A stretch of 64,000 bases of DNA, from NCBI GenBank assembly GCA_023399155.1, contig JAEWQP010000022.1, forward strand, positions 434,001-498,000, in the 5' to 3' direction. This DNA is from Verrucomicrobiota bacterium (lineage in GTDB: Bacteria; Verrucomicrobiota; Verrucomicrobiia; Opitutales; Opitutaceae). The notes below the pieces were generated by a model. The model had not been told where the DNA came from. It worked only from the letters and a program-made list of their open reading frames with translations, and did not search any database. Shown one piece after another: positions 8,381-16,360 of this stretch (position 1 is its first letter; each line of letters starts with the position of its first letter). The translations under genes were made by a program, and so were the position numbers.

Positions 8381-9016
8381 ATGGCTCACGCTCAGAATTC
8401 CCACGCCAAGCTCTGCAATCCGGCCGTCGTCGGCCTCGCCGGTTTCGGACTCACCACGCTGGTCCTCCAGCTTCACAATCTGGGGCTCGTCGGCTGGGGT
8501 CCCGTGCTCTGGCTCGGCCTGGTATTCGGCGGTCTCGCACAGATGATCGCCGGTCTCCAGGAAATGAAGACGGGCAACAATTTCGGCTACTGCGCGTTCA
8601 CCTCCTACGGCGCGTTCTGGATCGCGCTCTGCGGGATGAAGCTCGCGGGCAGCTTCGGCGTGTTCACGGCGACGGAGACCGACGTGGGCTGGTTCCTGGT
8701 GGCCTGGACGCTCTTCACCGTGATCCTGTGGATCGGCGCGCTTCGTATCCATGGCGCCATGGCACTGACATTCACCCTGCTGCTCGCGGGATTCGTGCTC
8801 CTCGATCTCGGGCATTTTGGGTTTCCCGTGCTGAACAAGGTCGCCGCCGTCGTGCTCATCGGCTGTGCGCTCAGCGCCTGGTACATGATGGCGCGCATCC
8901 TCCTCAACGAACTCTACGGCCGCGAGCTGCTCCCGGCCGGGCGTCCATGGGTGGGCGCGTCGGTGCCGCGGCGCGCGCAAGGTGCGGTGGCTTTTCCATC
9001 GCGGGCGCGCGGCTAG
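8381..9016 (+). CDS. Acetate uptake transporter family protein (SatP/GPR1-FUN34-YaaH)
   Basis: A 211-residue inner-membrane protein with about six hydrophobic segments. It carries the family's N-terminal motif as CNPAVVGLAGFGLTT (family: NPAPLGLxxFGxTT), followed by LVFGGLAQMIAGLQEMKTGN, a strongly conserved block in AceTr proteins. Known members move acetate or succinate. It continues past the typical end with a ~25-residue Arg/Ala-rich tail. The start ATG was chosen at MAHAQNSHAKL; upstream in-frame codons are low-complexity. A perfect hairpin just after the stop probably ends the transcript. Confidence 0.9.
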   Translation: MAHAQNSHAKLCNPAVVGLAGFGLTTLVLQLHNLGLVGWGPVLWLGLVFGGLAQMIAGLQEMKTGNNFGYCAFTSYGAFWIALCGMKLAGSFGVFTATETDVGWFLVAWTLFTVILWIGALRIHGAMALTFTLLLAGFVLLDLGHFGFPVLNKVAAVVLIGCALSAWYMMARILLNELYGRELLPAGRPWVGASVPRRAQGAVAFPSRARG

Positions 9017-9025
9017 GATGGGCTG

Positions 9026-9053
9026 GACCTGATTCTCGCAACTGAATCAGGTC
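9026..9053 (+). terminator. Perfect 10-bp hairpin after the acetate-transporter gene
   Basis: gacctgattc (9026-9035), an 8-nt loop and gaatcaggtc (9044-9053) are perfectly complementary and start 9 bp after the stop codon. No T-run follows, so it may stabilise the 3' end rather than act as a classical intrinsic terminator. Confidence 0.55.
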
Positions 9054-9143
9054 ATAGAGGTCACCAGCCTCCGCCGAGATTCTGGCATCGGGTCGGCCCG
9101 CACCCTCCCGAAGCCCTACGGCGTGTTTTCTCGGATACGCCCC

Positions 9144-9290
9144 CTGGGTGGCGGAGTTCCCGCTCCGCCGCGCATGGGCAACGGGGAGGACGCTTGCCTT
9201 GCGACGATCGCGGCCGGGCAGGAGCCCAGCCCTGCATTTCCGCGGCTGGCCGATCGTTTTGCATCAGGCCTCGGGTTGGAATACACGCCC
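9144..9290. repeat. Dispersed intergenic repeat, type B, copy 1
   Basis: The left end (gcggagttcccgctccgc, itself a small hairpin, then cgcat...gcttgccttg) and the right end (cgatcgttttgcatcaggcc...acacgccc) resemble those of the element at 23408-23640. The middle differs in length. It lies in the 413-bp gap 9017-9429, which otherwise holds no gene I recognise. Confidence 0.5.
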
Positions 9291-9429
9291 TCGTCCACGC
9301 CGCCGGTGTCGACGCGCATGCCTCGGGCATCGAGCCACGACCGTGAAGCCGGCGCCTCGGGCCAGGCGCCAACCGCCCGGCACGCGGCGGCCTGGCGCGA
9401 TCAGCGGCGACCCGGCATCGCACTCACAT

Positions 9430-10866
9430 TCACCGGCCCTGTGCGGCCATCGCCACGCCGCTGTCGGCCGGCACGAGGCGCACGATCTTGTCGGGTTCAT
9501 TCAGCGCGACATACACGTAGCCATCGGGCCCGCTCTGCACGTCGCGCACGCGGCCGATCTTGCGGAAAAGGGTCTCCTGGCCCGTGACCCTGGTGCCCTC
9601 GATGCGGACGAGTTGCACCTGCTGCCCCGCCAGCGCGCCCACGAGCAACCCGCCGCGCCACGCGGGGAATGCTGTGCCTTCGTAGAAATCGAGCCCGCAG
9701 ACGGCGATCGAGGGCGTCCAATGGATCACCGGCTGTTCCATGCCCTCCGCCTCGGTGCGGTCGGTGATCGGCGTGCCGTTGTAGTTGATCCCGTAGGTGA
9801 TCACGGGCCAGCCGTAGTTGCGGCCTGGATGCACGAGGTTGAGCTCGTCGCCGCCGCGGGGACCGTGCTCCGTGGACCAGAGAAGACCGTCGGCGGGGTT
9901 GAAGTCCAGGCCCTGCGCATTGCGATGGCCGTAGCTCCAGATCGTCGGGAGAGCACCGGCCTGCCCGGCGAACGGGTTGTCCTTGGGGACGCGTCCGTCG
10001 TCGTGCAGCCGGTGGACCTTGCCGTTCGGCCGGTCGAGCAGCTGGGCCATGTCCTGGGCGCCGCGATCGCCAATGGTGAAGAAGAGATAGCCCTTCCCGT
10101 CGAAGGCGATGCGGCATCCCCAATGGTGGCTCGCGGGGCGGTGCGTGCCGGCGGGAGCACGATAGATGCGCTCCTCGTCGACCCAGCGGTTGTCGCGGAT
10201 GCGGCCGCGGACGAGTGCGGTCATGCCGTCGCGACCCGAGCCGCCCTCGGCCTTTTCGCTGTAGGCGAGATAGATCCAGCCGTTGTCCTTGAAATCCGGA
10301 TGCAGCGCGACCTCGAGCATGCCACCCTGGCCCGCCGGCATTACCGCGGGCACGCCCTGCACGGGCGGCCCGACGCGGCCCTGATCCACGATCCGCAGGC
10401 CGCCGGGCTTTTCCGTGACGAGCATGCGTCCGCCGGGCAGGAAAGCGATCGCCCACGGCGTATCGAGGCCCGTGGCGACGTCCTCGACGCGGAAGCGGTG
10501 TCCGCCAGCCTCGAAGATGCGATCCTGCGTCGCAGCCATGTCGGTCCCGCGCAGCGCCGCCGCGCTGCGGCGCTCGCGGATGAAGACGACCATGGCGCGG
10601 ATCTGCGGTTCAGTGAGCGTGCCTTCCCACGCGGGCATGCCGGCGTCGGCCTCTCCCAGGCGGATGGTGCGCGCGAGTTCCGCGTCGCTGCCGCCGAAGA
10701 TCCACTCGTCATCGAGCATCGAGGAAGTCATGCCGCCGGCGAGGTCGTCGCCATGGCAGGTGGCGCAGTTGGCCTGATAGGCTCCCGCGACATCCCAGCT
10801 CTGGGCGGCCAGGGGAGCGGCGGTGAGGAGGAGGAGAAAGAACGGGGGGATCGTGCGCGGAGACAT
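9430..10866 (-). CDS. Cytochrome c / PQQ-type sugar dehydrogenase fusion (secreted)
   Basis: A signal peptide (SPRTIPPFFLLLLTAAPLAA) is followed by a cytochrome c domain with haem site CATCH (residues 34-38) and likely axial Met in DAGMPAWEG. A six-bladed beta-propeller of the glucose/sorbosone dehydrogenase class follows (about residues 120-470). Recognisable propeller blocks are LDTPWAIAFLPGGRMLVTEK, GQGGMLEVALHPDF and WSYGHRNAQGLDF. Members of the Asd/YliI group oxidise aldose sugars with PQQ. The fused cytochrome would pass electrons onward in the periplasm. Total length is 478 residues. ATG 10866 is preferred to a GTG 12 bp upstream. Confidence 0.9.
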   Translation of the reverse strand: MSPRTIPPFFLLLLTAAPLAAQSWDVAGAYQANCATCHGDDLAGGMTSSMLDDEWIFGGSDAELARTIRLGEADAGMPAWEGTLTEPQIRAMVVFIRERRSAAALRGTDMAATQDRIFEAGGHRFRVEDVATGLDTPWAIAFLPGGRMLVTEKPGGLRIVDQGRVGPPVQGVPAVMPAGQGGMLEVALHPDFKDNGWIYLAYSEKAEGGSGRDGMTALVRGRIRDNRWVDEERIYRAPAGTHRPASHHWGCRIAFDGKGYLFFTIGDRGAQDMAQLLDRPNGKVHRLHDDGRVPKDNPFAGQAGALPTIWSYGHRNAQGLDFNPADGLLWSTEHGPRGGDELNLVHPGRNYGWPVITYGINYNGTPITDRTEAEGMEQPVIHWTPSIAVCGLDFYEGTAFPAWRGGLLVGALAGQQVQLVRIEGTRVTGQETLFRKIGRVRDVQSGPDGYVYVALNEPDKIVRLVPADSGVAMAAQGR

Positions 10867-10986
10867 GTCGTTGCGCACTGAGGGCAGAACCGAGGCAAAG
10901 GCAAACCCCCGGGCCGGCGGTCTTGCGCCGACACTAGAATGCAGCGTGGTGAACCTGCGCCGCAGACGGCGCGCGCGGCGGCGCGT

Positions 10987-11646
10987 TCACGCGCCGGGCG
11001 GCACGTCCACGGTCACGCGAAGCAGCCCGCGCCATTCGCCGGGGCGGTAGCCGGTGGCCTTGTCCTCGGTCGCACGCTGGGCGAGCAGGGTGCGCATGCG
11101 TGGCGAAAGCGAGGCCGGATCACCGTGGCAGGCGATGCAGGTCGGCAGCGCGGCGAGGGGGCGATACGCCCGCCATTCCTCCGATCCATCGGGAAAGGTG
11201 ATGTGCTGCACAATCAGGTCAGCGGGTTTGGAAGCGGATCGGATGGTGCGCGCGACATCCTCCAGCACGGCCTGCTCGGCGTGGTCGGGATGATTGGCGG
11301 CATTGATCAGCCGCAGGCTCGTGAGCTTGAACGCCCGCACTTTCGGCATGCCCGGCACGACTTGTCCATCGGCCCCCACCGACTGCAGGTGGGCGAGCGC
11401 GAACGCCTCCTCGGGCGGGCCCTTCTTCAGCGCGGCGTTCATCTCGGTCACCAGCTTCTGGCCGAGGTAGCTTGTGGCGGGAAGCGCGGAGCGACGGGCG
11501 TCGGCAGCGCGCGGATCAGTGAGCGGATCGACGATTTCGATCCTGACGTCAGCCGCTGCCGGGGGCGTTGTCTCCGCGACAGCGTGCGGTACGAATGCTG
11601 CGATCGAGCCAAGGGCGAACGCAGCCGGGGCAAGGAGCGTTCTCAT
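10987..11646 (-). CDS. Periplasmic c-type haem protein, DUF3365 (Tll0287-like)
   Basis: This 219-residue protein has a signal peptide ending near HAVAE. A Tll0287/DUF3365-type sensor-like domain carries the conserved stretch LTSLRLINAANHPDHAEQ. A single haem-binding CIACH (C170, C173, H174) lies near the C-terminus in ALPTCIACHGDP. Such proteins are periplasmic haem redox or redox-sensing proteins. It lies 120 bp upstream of the cytochrome-PQQ dehydrogenase on the same strand, so an electron-transfer link is plausible but only inferred from position. Confidence 0.85.
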   Translation of the reverse strand: MRTLLAPAAFALGSIAAFVPHAVAETTPPAAADVRIEIVDPLTDPRAADARRSALPATSYLGQKLVTEMNAALKKGPPEEAFALAHLQSVGADGQVVPGMPKVRAFKLTSLRLINAANHPDHAEQAVLEDVARTIRSASKPADLIVQHITFPDGSEEWRAYRPLAALPTCIACHGDPASLSPRMRTLLAQRATEDKATGYRPGEWRGLLRVTVDVPPGA

Positions 11647-11754
11647 CGGAGTGGTGCCAACACCTACACCCGAATCGCGGTCGCGGCGAGCCGGAGGGAG
11701 CGTTTTCCTGGCATGCCGGAGCCGCCTCCCAGGCGGGCCCGCACGGAAGTCCCG

Positions 11755-12237
11755 TCAGCGCGGGGCCGACCCGGGTGCCGCCGACCGCAGCCAGCCATCG
11801 CTGAGGATGCGGCAGCGCAGGCCGCCACGGCCTTTCAGCCAGGACTCGGCTCCGGACCCGATGGCCTGGTCCATCCAGTAGCAGGGCCGGCATTCCTCCG
11901 TCCCGACCAGCTGCACGCCCTGCAACTCGAAGGTGACGCCGATGAGCGCGTTCAGGTCTGCGCCCTCGACGATGATGTTGCGCCGCAGACGCGCGGGCGA
12001 GGTGTTGCCACCGCCATGGACGGCGCACAGCTCGCGGTAGACCTCCCAGGAGAAGAGCGTGAGCTGGCCTTTGTAGTCGGTCTTAAACCCAAAGAACCGG
12101 TCACCCCGCAAGCCCTGTCCCGCGAGGCATTCGACCGCAGGGACCTCGACCATCGGATGTTTTCCGGCCGCCCGGCCATGGTGCCCGAAGAAATTGTGCC
12201 CGGGCGAAATGAAGATGTGGCGGATATGCACGGGCAC
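11755..12237 (-). CDS. MOSC-domain protein
   Basis: A single MOSC domain of about 160 residues. Family features include GLRGDRFFGFKTDYKGQLTL near the start, RLRRNIIVEGADLN in the middle and the conserved Cys region GTEECRPCYWMD near the end. MOSC domains bind sulfur-carrying or molybdenum-cofactor groups (as in MOCOS, YiiM and mARC). A molybdoenzyme (nitrate reductase) is encoded 1.6 kb away, but there is no operon link. The start is uncertain: GTG 12237 and GTG 12231 are in frame directly before HIRHIFISPGH, and longer versions are low-complexity. A gggaaag box sits 8 bp before the first GTG. Confidence 0.82.
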   Translation of the reverse strand: MPVHIRHIFISPGHNFFGHHGRAAGKHPMVEVPAVECLAGQGLRGDRFFGFKTDYKGQLTLFSWEVYRELCAVHGGGNTSPARLRRNIIVEGADLNALIGVTFELQGVQLVGTEECRPCYWMDQAIGSGAESWLKGRGGLRCRILSDGWLRSAAPGSAPR

Positions 12238-12361
12238 GCCGGTTTCTTTCCCGGGAGATTGATCCAGCGCAAGACCGGGTTCGCTTTCAGGATGAAGGCG
12301 TGACCATGAATCGCGACAACGGGACCCGGCTCCGTCCATGCTCATCCCGACCAAACACGCC

Positions 12362-13597
12362 ATGAAGCCGCTTCTTCTCCTGGCCGCCTCGCTCATCGCC
12401 TTCTCGCCGCCCGTCGCCGCACAGCCGGCGACCGCCCCGACCGCACCTGCCGCTGCAGGCGACGAGAGCGACTGGCTCGCGGCGCTCCGCTCAGGAAAAC
12501 TCTCGCTCCATCTTCGGGCGCGCTGGGAGCACGCCGATCAGGACGGCCTGCGCGCATCCGACGCGCTCACGTTGCGCACGCGCCTCGGCTACACCACGGC
12601 GCCTTTCCAGGGGTTCACCCTTTCGGGCGAGTTTGAGGATGTGACCGCCCTCGACGACAACGCCTACAATCAGGCCGGGCTCAATCCCGGCGGGGCCGGC
12701 AGGACCGTCATCGCCGATCCGGAGACCACTGAGGTCAATCAAGTCTGGCTCGGCTACACCGTGGACAACATCGCGCTCAAGCTCGGCCGCCAGCGCCTCG
12801 TGTTCGACAACCACCGCTTCGTCGGCGACGTCGGCTGGCGCCAGAACATGCAGACCTTCGACGCCGTCAGCGTGCAGGACAGGACGCTCGGCAAGCTCAC
12901 ACTGAACTATGCCTACCTCTGGCGGATCAACCGCGTCTTCGGCCGCGAGCATCCGCAGGGGCGGTGGGATTCGGATTCGCACCTGATCAACGCGAGTTAC
13001 GCGGGCCTGCCGGTCGGAACGCTCACCGGGTATGCCTACCTGCTCGATTTCGACGATGCGGCGGAGAACAGCTCGGCGACGTTTGGCCTGAGCCTGGCGG
13101 GCTCACGCGAGTCCGGCGGCGGATTCACGATGTCCTACCGGGCCGAATACGCCACGCAGTCCGATTACGGCTCGAACCTCCGGGACTATCGCGCCGACTA
13201 TCTGCTGGGGGAAGTCGGCGCCGGCACCGAGATGCTGGGCGGCGCGATCGGCTACGAAGTGCTCGGTACGGACGACGGTTTCGGCCTGCGCACGCCCCTG
13301 GCCACGCAGCATGCGTTCAACGGCTGGGGCGATCTCTTCCTCACCACGCCCGGCGATGGACTGCGCGATTTCTATCTCAAGGCCACGGCGACGTTCCCCC
13401 GGGGCTGGTCGGCCGCCGCCTTCTTCCACCGGTTCGAGTCGGATCGCGGCCGCGACCTCGGGGACGAATGGGACCTCCTCGTCAGCTGGAAGATCAACAA
13501 GCAGTTCACCGCCCTGGCGAAGGCCGCGGTCTTCGAGAGCGACTCCACGCTGCCGGACGTCACCAAATTCTGGGCACAGGTGGAGTTTGCGTTCTGA
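12362..13597 (+). CDS. Outer-membrane porin, alginate-export-like beta-barrel
   Basis: A 411-residue protein with signal peptide (KPLLLLAASLIAFSPPVAA), a short Ala/Pro linker and then alternating amphipathic strands ending in a C-terminal Phe (WAQVEFAF), the outer-membrane insertion signal. The motif KLGRQRLVFDNHRFVGDVGW, with the following QNMQTFDAVSV, is typical of the alginate_exp porin family. It probably lets small organic anions or sugars cross the outer membrane. It converges on the nitrate reductase gene, with a palindromic repeat element between them. Confidence 0.88.
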   Translation: MKPLLLLAASLIAFSPPVAAQPATAPTAPAAAGDESDWLAALRSGKLSLHLRARWEHADQDGLRASDALTLRTRLGYTTAPFQGFTLSGEFEDVTALDDNAYNQAGLNPGGAGRTVIADPETTEVNQVWLGYTVDNIALKLGRQRLVFDNHRFVGDVGWRQNMQTFDAVSVQDRTLGKLTLNYAYLWRINRVFGREHPQGRWDSDSHLINASYAGLPVGTLTGYAYLLDFDDAAENSSATFGLSLAGSRESGGGFTMSYRAEYATQSDYGSNLRDYRADYLLGEVGAGTEMLGGAIGYEVLGTDDGFGLRTPLATQHAFNGWGDLFLTTPGDGLRDFYLKATATFPRGWSAAAFFHRFESDRGRDLGDEWDLLVSWKINKQFTALAKAAVFESDSTLPDVTKFWAQVEFAF

Positions 13598-13633
13598 ACC
13601 GGGCCGGCCGCCGCGTTTGGCAGAAGACGGCTT

Positions 13634-13760
13634 GAGGCTATCCGGAGACCGGTTTCGAGGTAGGGCGAGGCCTCAGGCCGAGCCGCGGATCACCGAAGCC
13701 CGTTCGTCCTGTCTGCAGGGCATCACCAGCGAGTTTCCAGGTTTCCGGATCGCCTCCAGG
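13634..13760. repeat. Dispersed palindromic repeat, type A, full copy 1
   Basis: The outer arms ggctatccgga (from 13636) and tttccggatcgcc (from 13742) are inverted copies of one another. Inside lies the 52-bp core (13660-13711), starting gtagggcgag and ending in a degenerate cgttcgtcctgtc. It fills the convergent junction between the porin and nitrate-reductase genes. Confidence 0.8.
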
Positions 13761-13821
13761 GGTGGACGGGATGGCGAGTAGCTGCATGGGCCGGATGGCT
13801 GTTGCGAGCCGCGCCGGCCGG

Positions 13822-16116
13822 CTACGTCGGCGCGCGCGCCAGCGTGACCGCGCAGGCCTTGTAGCTGGGCTGGCGCGAGTGCGGGTCGAAGGCCGGCAGG
13901 GTGAGCTTGTTGATGCCATCGAAATGCATCGGTACGAAGAGCTGCCCGCGCGCGACGGTGCTCGTGTGCAGCGCGCGGGCGCGGAACTCGCCGCGACGCG
14001 AGCGCAGCACGACCGCCGCACCGTCGCCGATGGCCAGGAGGGCTGCATCCTCGGGGTTGACCTCGACGTAGGCGAATCGCGGCGCGAGCCTGCGCAACAC
14101 CTCGCTCTTGTTGGTGCGCGTGCCGGTGTGCCACTGCGCGGAGGAACCGCGCCCCGTGTTAAGCCAGAACGGATACGCATCATCCGGAACCTCCGGGGGC
14201 GGCCGCGGCGCATCGAAGATGATCCGTGCCCGCCCGTCGGGAGTGAAGAACCGGCCGTCCGCGAAGAGGCGCCGCTCGGAAGATGACGAGTGACGCGTTA
14301 CGCGTGACGCGTGGGAGTCGGAACGCCGGGCCAGTTCGCCCAGTTCGTTTGCTCCCTTCGTCATACTACCCTCTGCATTCGCCACGTCCGCAAACGGCCA
14401 CTGAATGCCGCCGGCCGCGTCGAGGTGGGCGTAGTCGCGGATTCCCGTGATGTCGCACGGGCGTCCGCGGGAAAGCTCGCGCATCAGACGAAATACCGCC
14501 TCGGGCGAGGACCACCGCTCGAAAAGCGCGCCGCAGCCCCATGCCTGGGCGATGAGTTGAAAGATGGCGAAGTCGCTCAACGCCTGGCCCGGCGGGCGCG
14601 CGACCTTCCGCGTCACGCCCACGCGTCGCTCGGAGTTGATGAACGTCCCCTCCTTCTCACCCCAGCCGGCGGCGGGCAGGAGCAGGTCCGCGCTGCGGGC
14701 AGTCTCGGTCGTCGTGTACATGTCCTGCACGACCAGGAACTCCAGCCGGTCGCGCAGCGCCTTGAAGCGCCCATGATCGATCCAGGAGTGTGCCGGGTTC
14801 GTCGCGATCACCCAGAGGCCACGGATCGTGCCGCTCTCGATTCCGTCGATGATCTGATCGTAGGCCAGGGACGGCGCGCGCGGGATCACCGCCTCCGGGA
14901 TCCCGAGGATCGCGGCCACATCGGCCCGGTGTGCCGGGTCCGAGAAGTCGCGGCCGCCGAAGAGCGACGTCACATTGGCGAACAGACGCGAGCCCATGGC
15001 GTTGCACTGGCCCGTGATCGAGTTCGCACCCGTCCCGGGGCGGCCGATATTGCCAGTGATCAGCGCGATGTTGATCAGCGCCTGGGCGACGCGGGTCGAC
15101 TCATGGCCCTGATTCACGCCCATCGTCCACCACAATGACACGGCGCGGCCGTCGGCGATGGTCGCGGCCAGCCGGTGTATCTCGTCAGCGGGTACGCCAC
15201 AGTGGGGCGCGCATGCTTCGGGGGTGAACGCCTCCAGGAACTTGCGGAACAAGTGAAACCCGGTCGTGTGATTCTCGACAAAACCACGGTCCACCGCCCC
15301 GCGGGCGATCAGGGCGTGCGCGATTCCGTGGAGGAGCCAGAGGTCGCCCTTGGGTGAAATTGCCACGTGGTCCGTGGCGCACATCGCGGTCTCGGTGCGG
15401 CGCGGATCCACGACGATGATCCGGGGATTGTTCCGGTTGCGCATGACCCGCTGCCACATGATCGGGTGGGCGATGGCGGGATTCGCACCGACGAACACCA
15501 GCACGTCGCTGTGCTCGAAGTCCGCATACGTGTAGGGCGGCGCGTCGAATCCGAAGGACTGCTTGTAGGCGACGTGGGCGGTGGCCATGCACTGGCGCGT
15601 GTTGCTGTCGCCGTGCAGCCCGCCCATGCCGAACTTGAAGAGCGCGCCGAGCAGCATCATGTCCTCGGTGGGGATCTGCCCGGTCGACAGGAACGCGATG
15701 CCGTGGCGCCCATGCCGCGCCTGCACGTGCTTCATGCGCGCGACGAAGGTCTGCAGGGCGGTGGGCCAGTCGACCGGCTCGAGCGCGCCGCTGGCGGGAT
15801 TGCGCAGGAGCGGTGTGGTTGCACGGTCCGGCGCCGACAAGGGGGTGAGCGCTTCCCAGCCCTTCGGGCAGGCCATCCCGAGGTTGACGGGGTAGTCGTT
15901 CTGCGGCGACAGGTTGATTGCGGATCCGTCGGCGTCGAGATGCACGGTCAGGCTGCACCCCGTGGCGCAAAAGCCACAGACGCTGCGCGTGATCGCACGT
16001 GGCGCGAGCCGCGACGGAACCCGTCCCAGCCCGAACTCGGCGGGGCGCTGCACGAGTTCGCTCGTCATCGGACCCGTGTGGGCGCGCAGGAGATTCGTGA
16101 GCGTGGCTGTGGTCAT
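13822..16116 (-). CDS. nasC: Assimilatory nitrate reductase, molybdopterin catalytic subunit
   Basis: A 764-residue bis-MGD oxidoreductase that reduces nitrate to nitrite in the cytoplasm. The N-terminal [4Fe-4S] motif is C47-x2-C50-x3-C54-x28-C83, and C176 in SNTRQCMATA is the expected molybdenum ligand. The molydopterin dinucleotide-binding domain is at the C-terminus (FWLNTGRGSSAQWHTGTRTN). No Tat signal is present, which fits the assimilatory class. Residues about 576-613 form a low-complexity insert between QWPF and ERRLFADGRFF; its DNA resembles intergenic repeats elsewhere in the window. It is the last gene of the nas cluster, separated from the previous gene by a palindromic repeat. 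ATG 16116 is preferred; upstream codons are repeat sequence. Confidence 0.93.
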   Translation of the reverse strand: MTTATLTNLLRAHTGPMTSELVQRPAEFGLGRVPSRLAPRAITRSVCGFCATGCSLTVHLDADGSAINLSPQNDYPVNLGMACPKGWEALTPLSAPDRATTPLLRNPASGALEPVDWPTALQTFVARMKHVQARHGRHGIAFLSTGQIPTEDMMLLGALFKFGMGGLHGDSNTRQCMATAHVAYKQSFGFDAPPYTYADFEHSDVLVFVGANPAIAHPIMWQRVMRNRNNPRIIVVDPRRTETAMCATDHVAISPKGDLWLLHGIAHALIARGAVDRGFVENHTTGFHLFRKFLEAFTPEACAPHCGVPADEIHRLAATIADGRAVSLWWTMGVNQGHESTRVAQALINIALITGNIGRPGTGANSITGQCNAMGSRLFANVTSLFGGRDFSDPAHRADVAAILGIPEAVIPRAPSLAYDQIIDGIESGTIRGLWVIATNPAHSWIDHGRFKALRDRLEFLVVQDMYTTTETARSADLLLPAAGWGEKEGTFINSERRVGVTRKVARPPGQALSDFAIFQLIAQAWGCGALFERWSSPEAVFRLMRELSRGRPCDITGIRDYAHLDAAGGIQWPFADVANAEGSMTKGANELGELARRSDSHASRVTRHSSSSERRLFADGRFFTPDGRARIIFDAPRPPPEVPDDAYPFWLNTGRGSSAQWHTGTRTNKSEVLRRLAPRFAYVEVNPEDAALLAIGDGAAVVLRSRRGEFRARALHTSTVARGQLFVPMHFDGINKLTLPAFDPHSRQPSYKACAVTLARAPT
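14283..14390. repeat. Repeat-like DNA inside the nitrate reductase gene
   Basis: One end is a gtgacgcgt/gtgacgag-type direct repeat (14283-14315) like that flanking the second corA gene at 51.79 and 51.91 kb. The other end (14366-14383, ctctgcattcgcc) resembles the ctgccttcggcattcgcc tract at about 23561-23578. It is in frame and encodes Ser/Arg/His-rich residues at a position where related enzymes have a variable loop. Confidence 0.5.
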
Positions 16117-16170
16117 GGGCGTTTGGCTTTGATCGACTGAGGACACGGAAGGCACAGGGGCCGGGGAGTG

Positions 16171-16306
16171 GAGGCTATCCGAGCGCCGATTACGGGCAGG
16201 GCGAGTCCTCTGGCCGAGCCGAGCTTCAACCTGGACATTCGCCCTGCGTGCGGAGGATCGCCGGCGAGTTTCCAGGGTTCCGGAGAGCCTCGAGGCGGAT
16301 CGGTCC
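16171..16306. repeat. Dispersed palindromic repeat, type A, full copy 2
   Basis: The outer arms are ggctatccgag and ttccggagagcc. The 52-bp core at 16196-16247 begins gcagggcga and ends tcgccctgc. Compared with the gtagggcga/tcgccctac copies, both arms changed together and keep base pairing. It lies between the nitrate reductase and Fe-S/membrane-subunit genes. Confidence 0.85.
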
Positions 16307-16360
16307 AATGGTTTTCTTTCTGCACGCAGTTCCTTGGTGGTTTGTTCCAGGTCTTCATCA

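Noticed and set aside
9148..10881. A 577-codon plus-strand frame over the PQQ-dehydrogenase gene.
   Set aside because: It is antisense to a protein with a haem motif, signal peptide and propeller blades; it shows no domain pattern.
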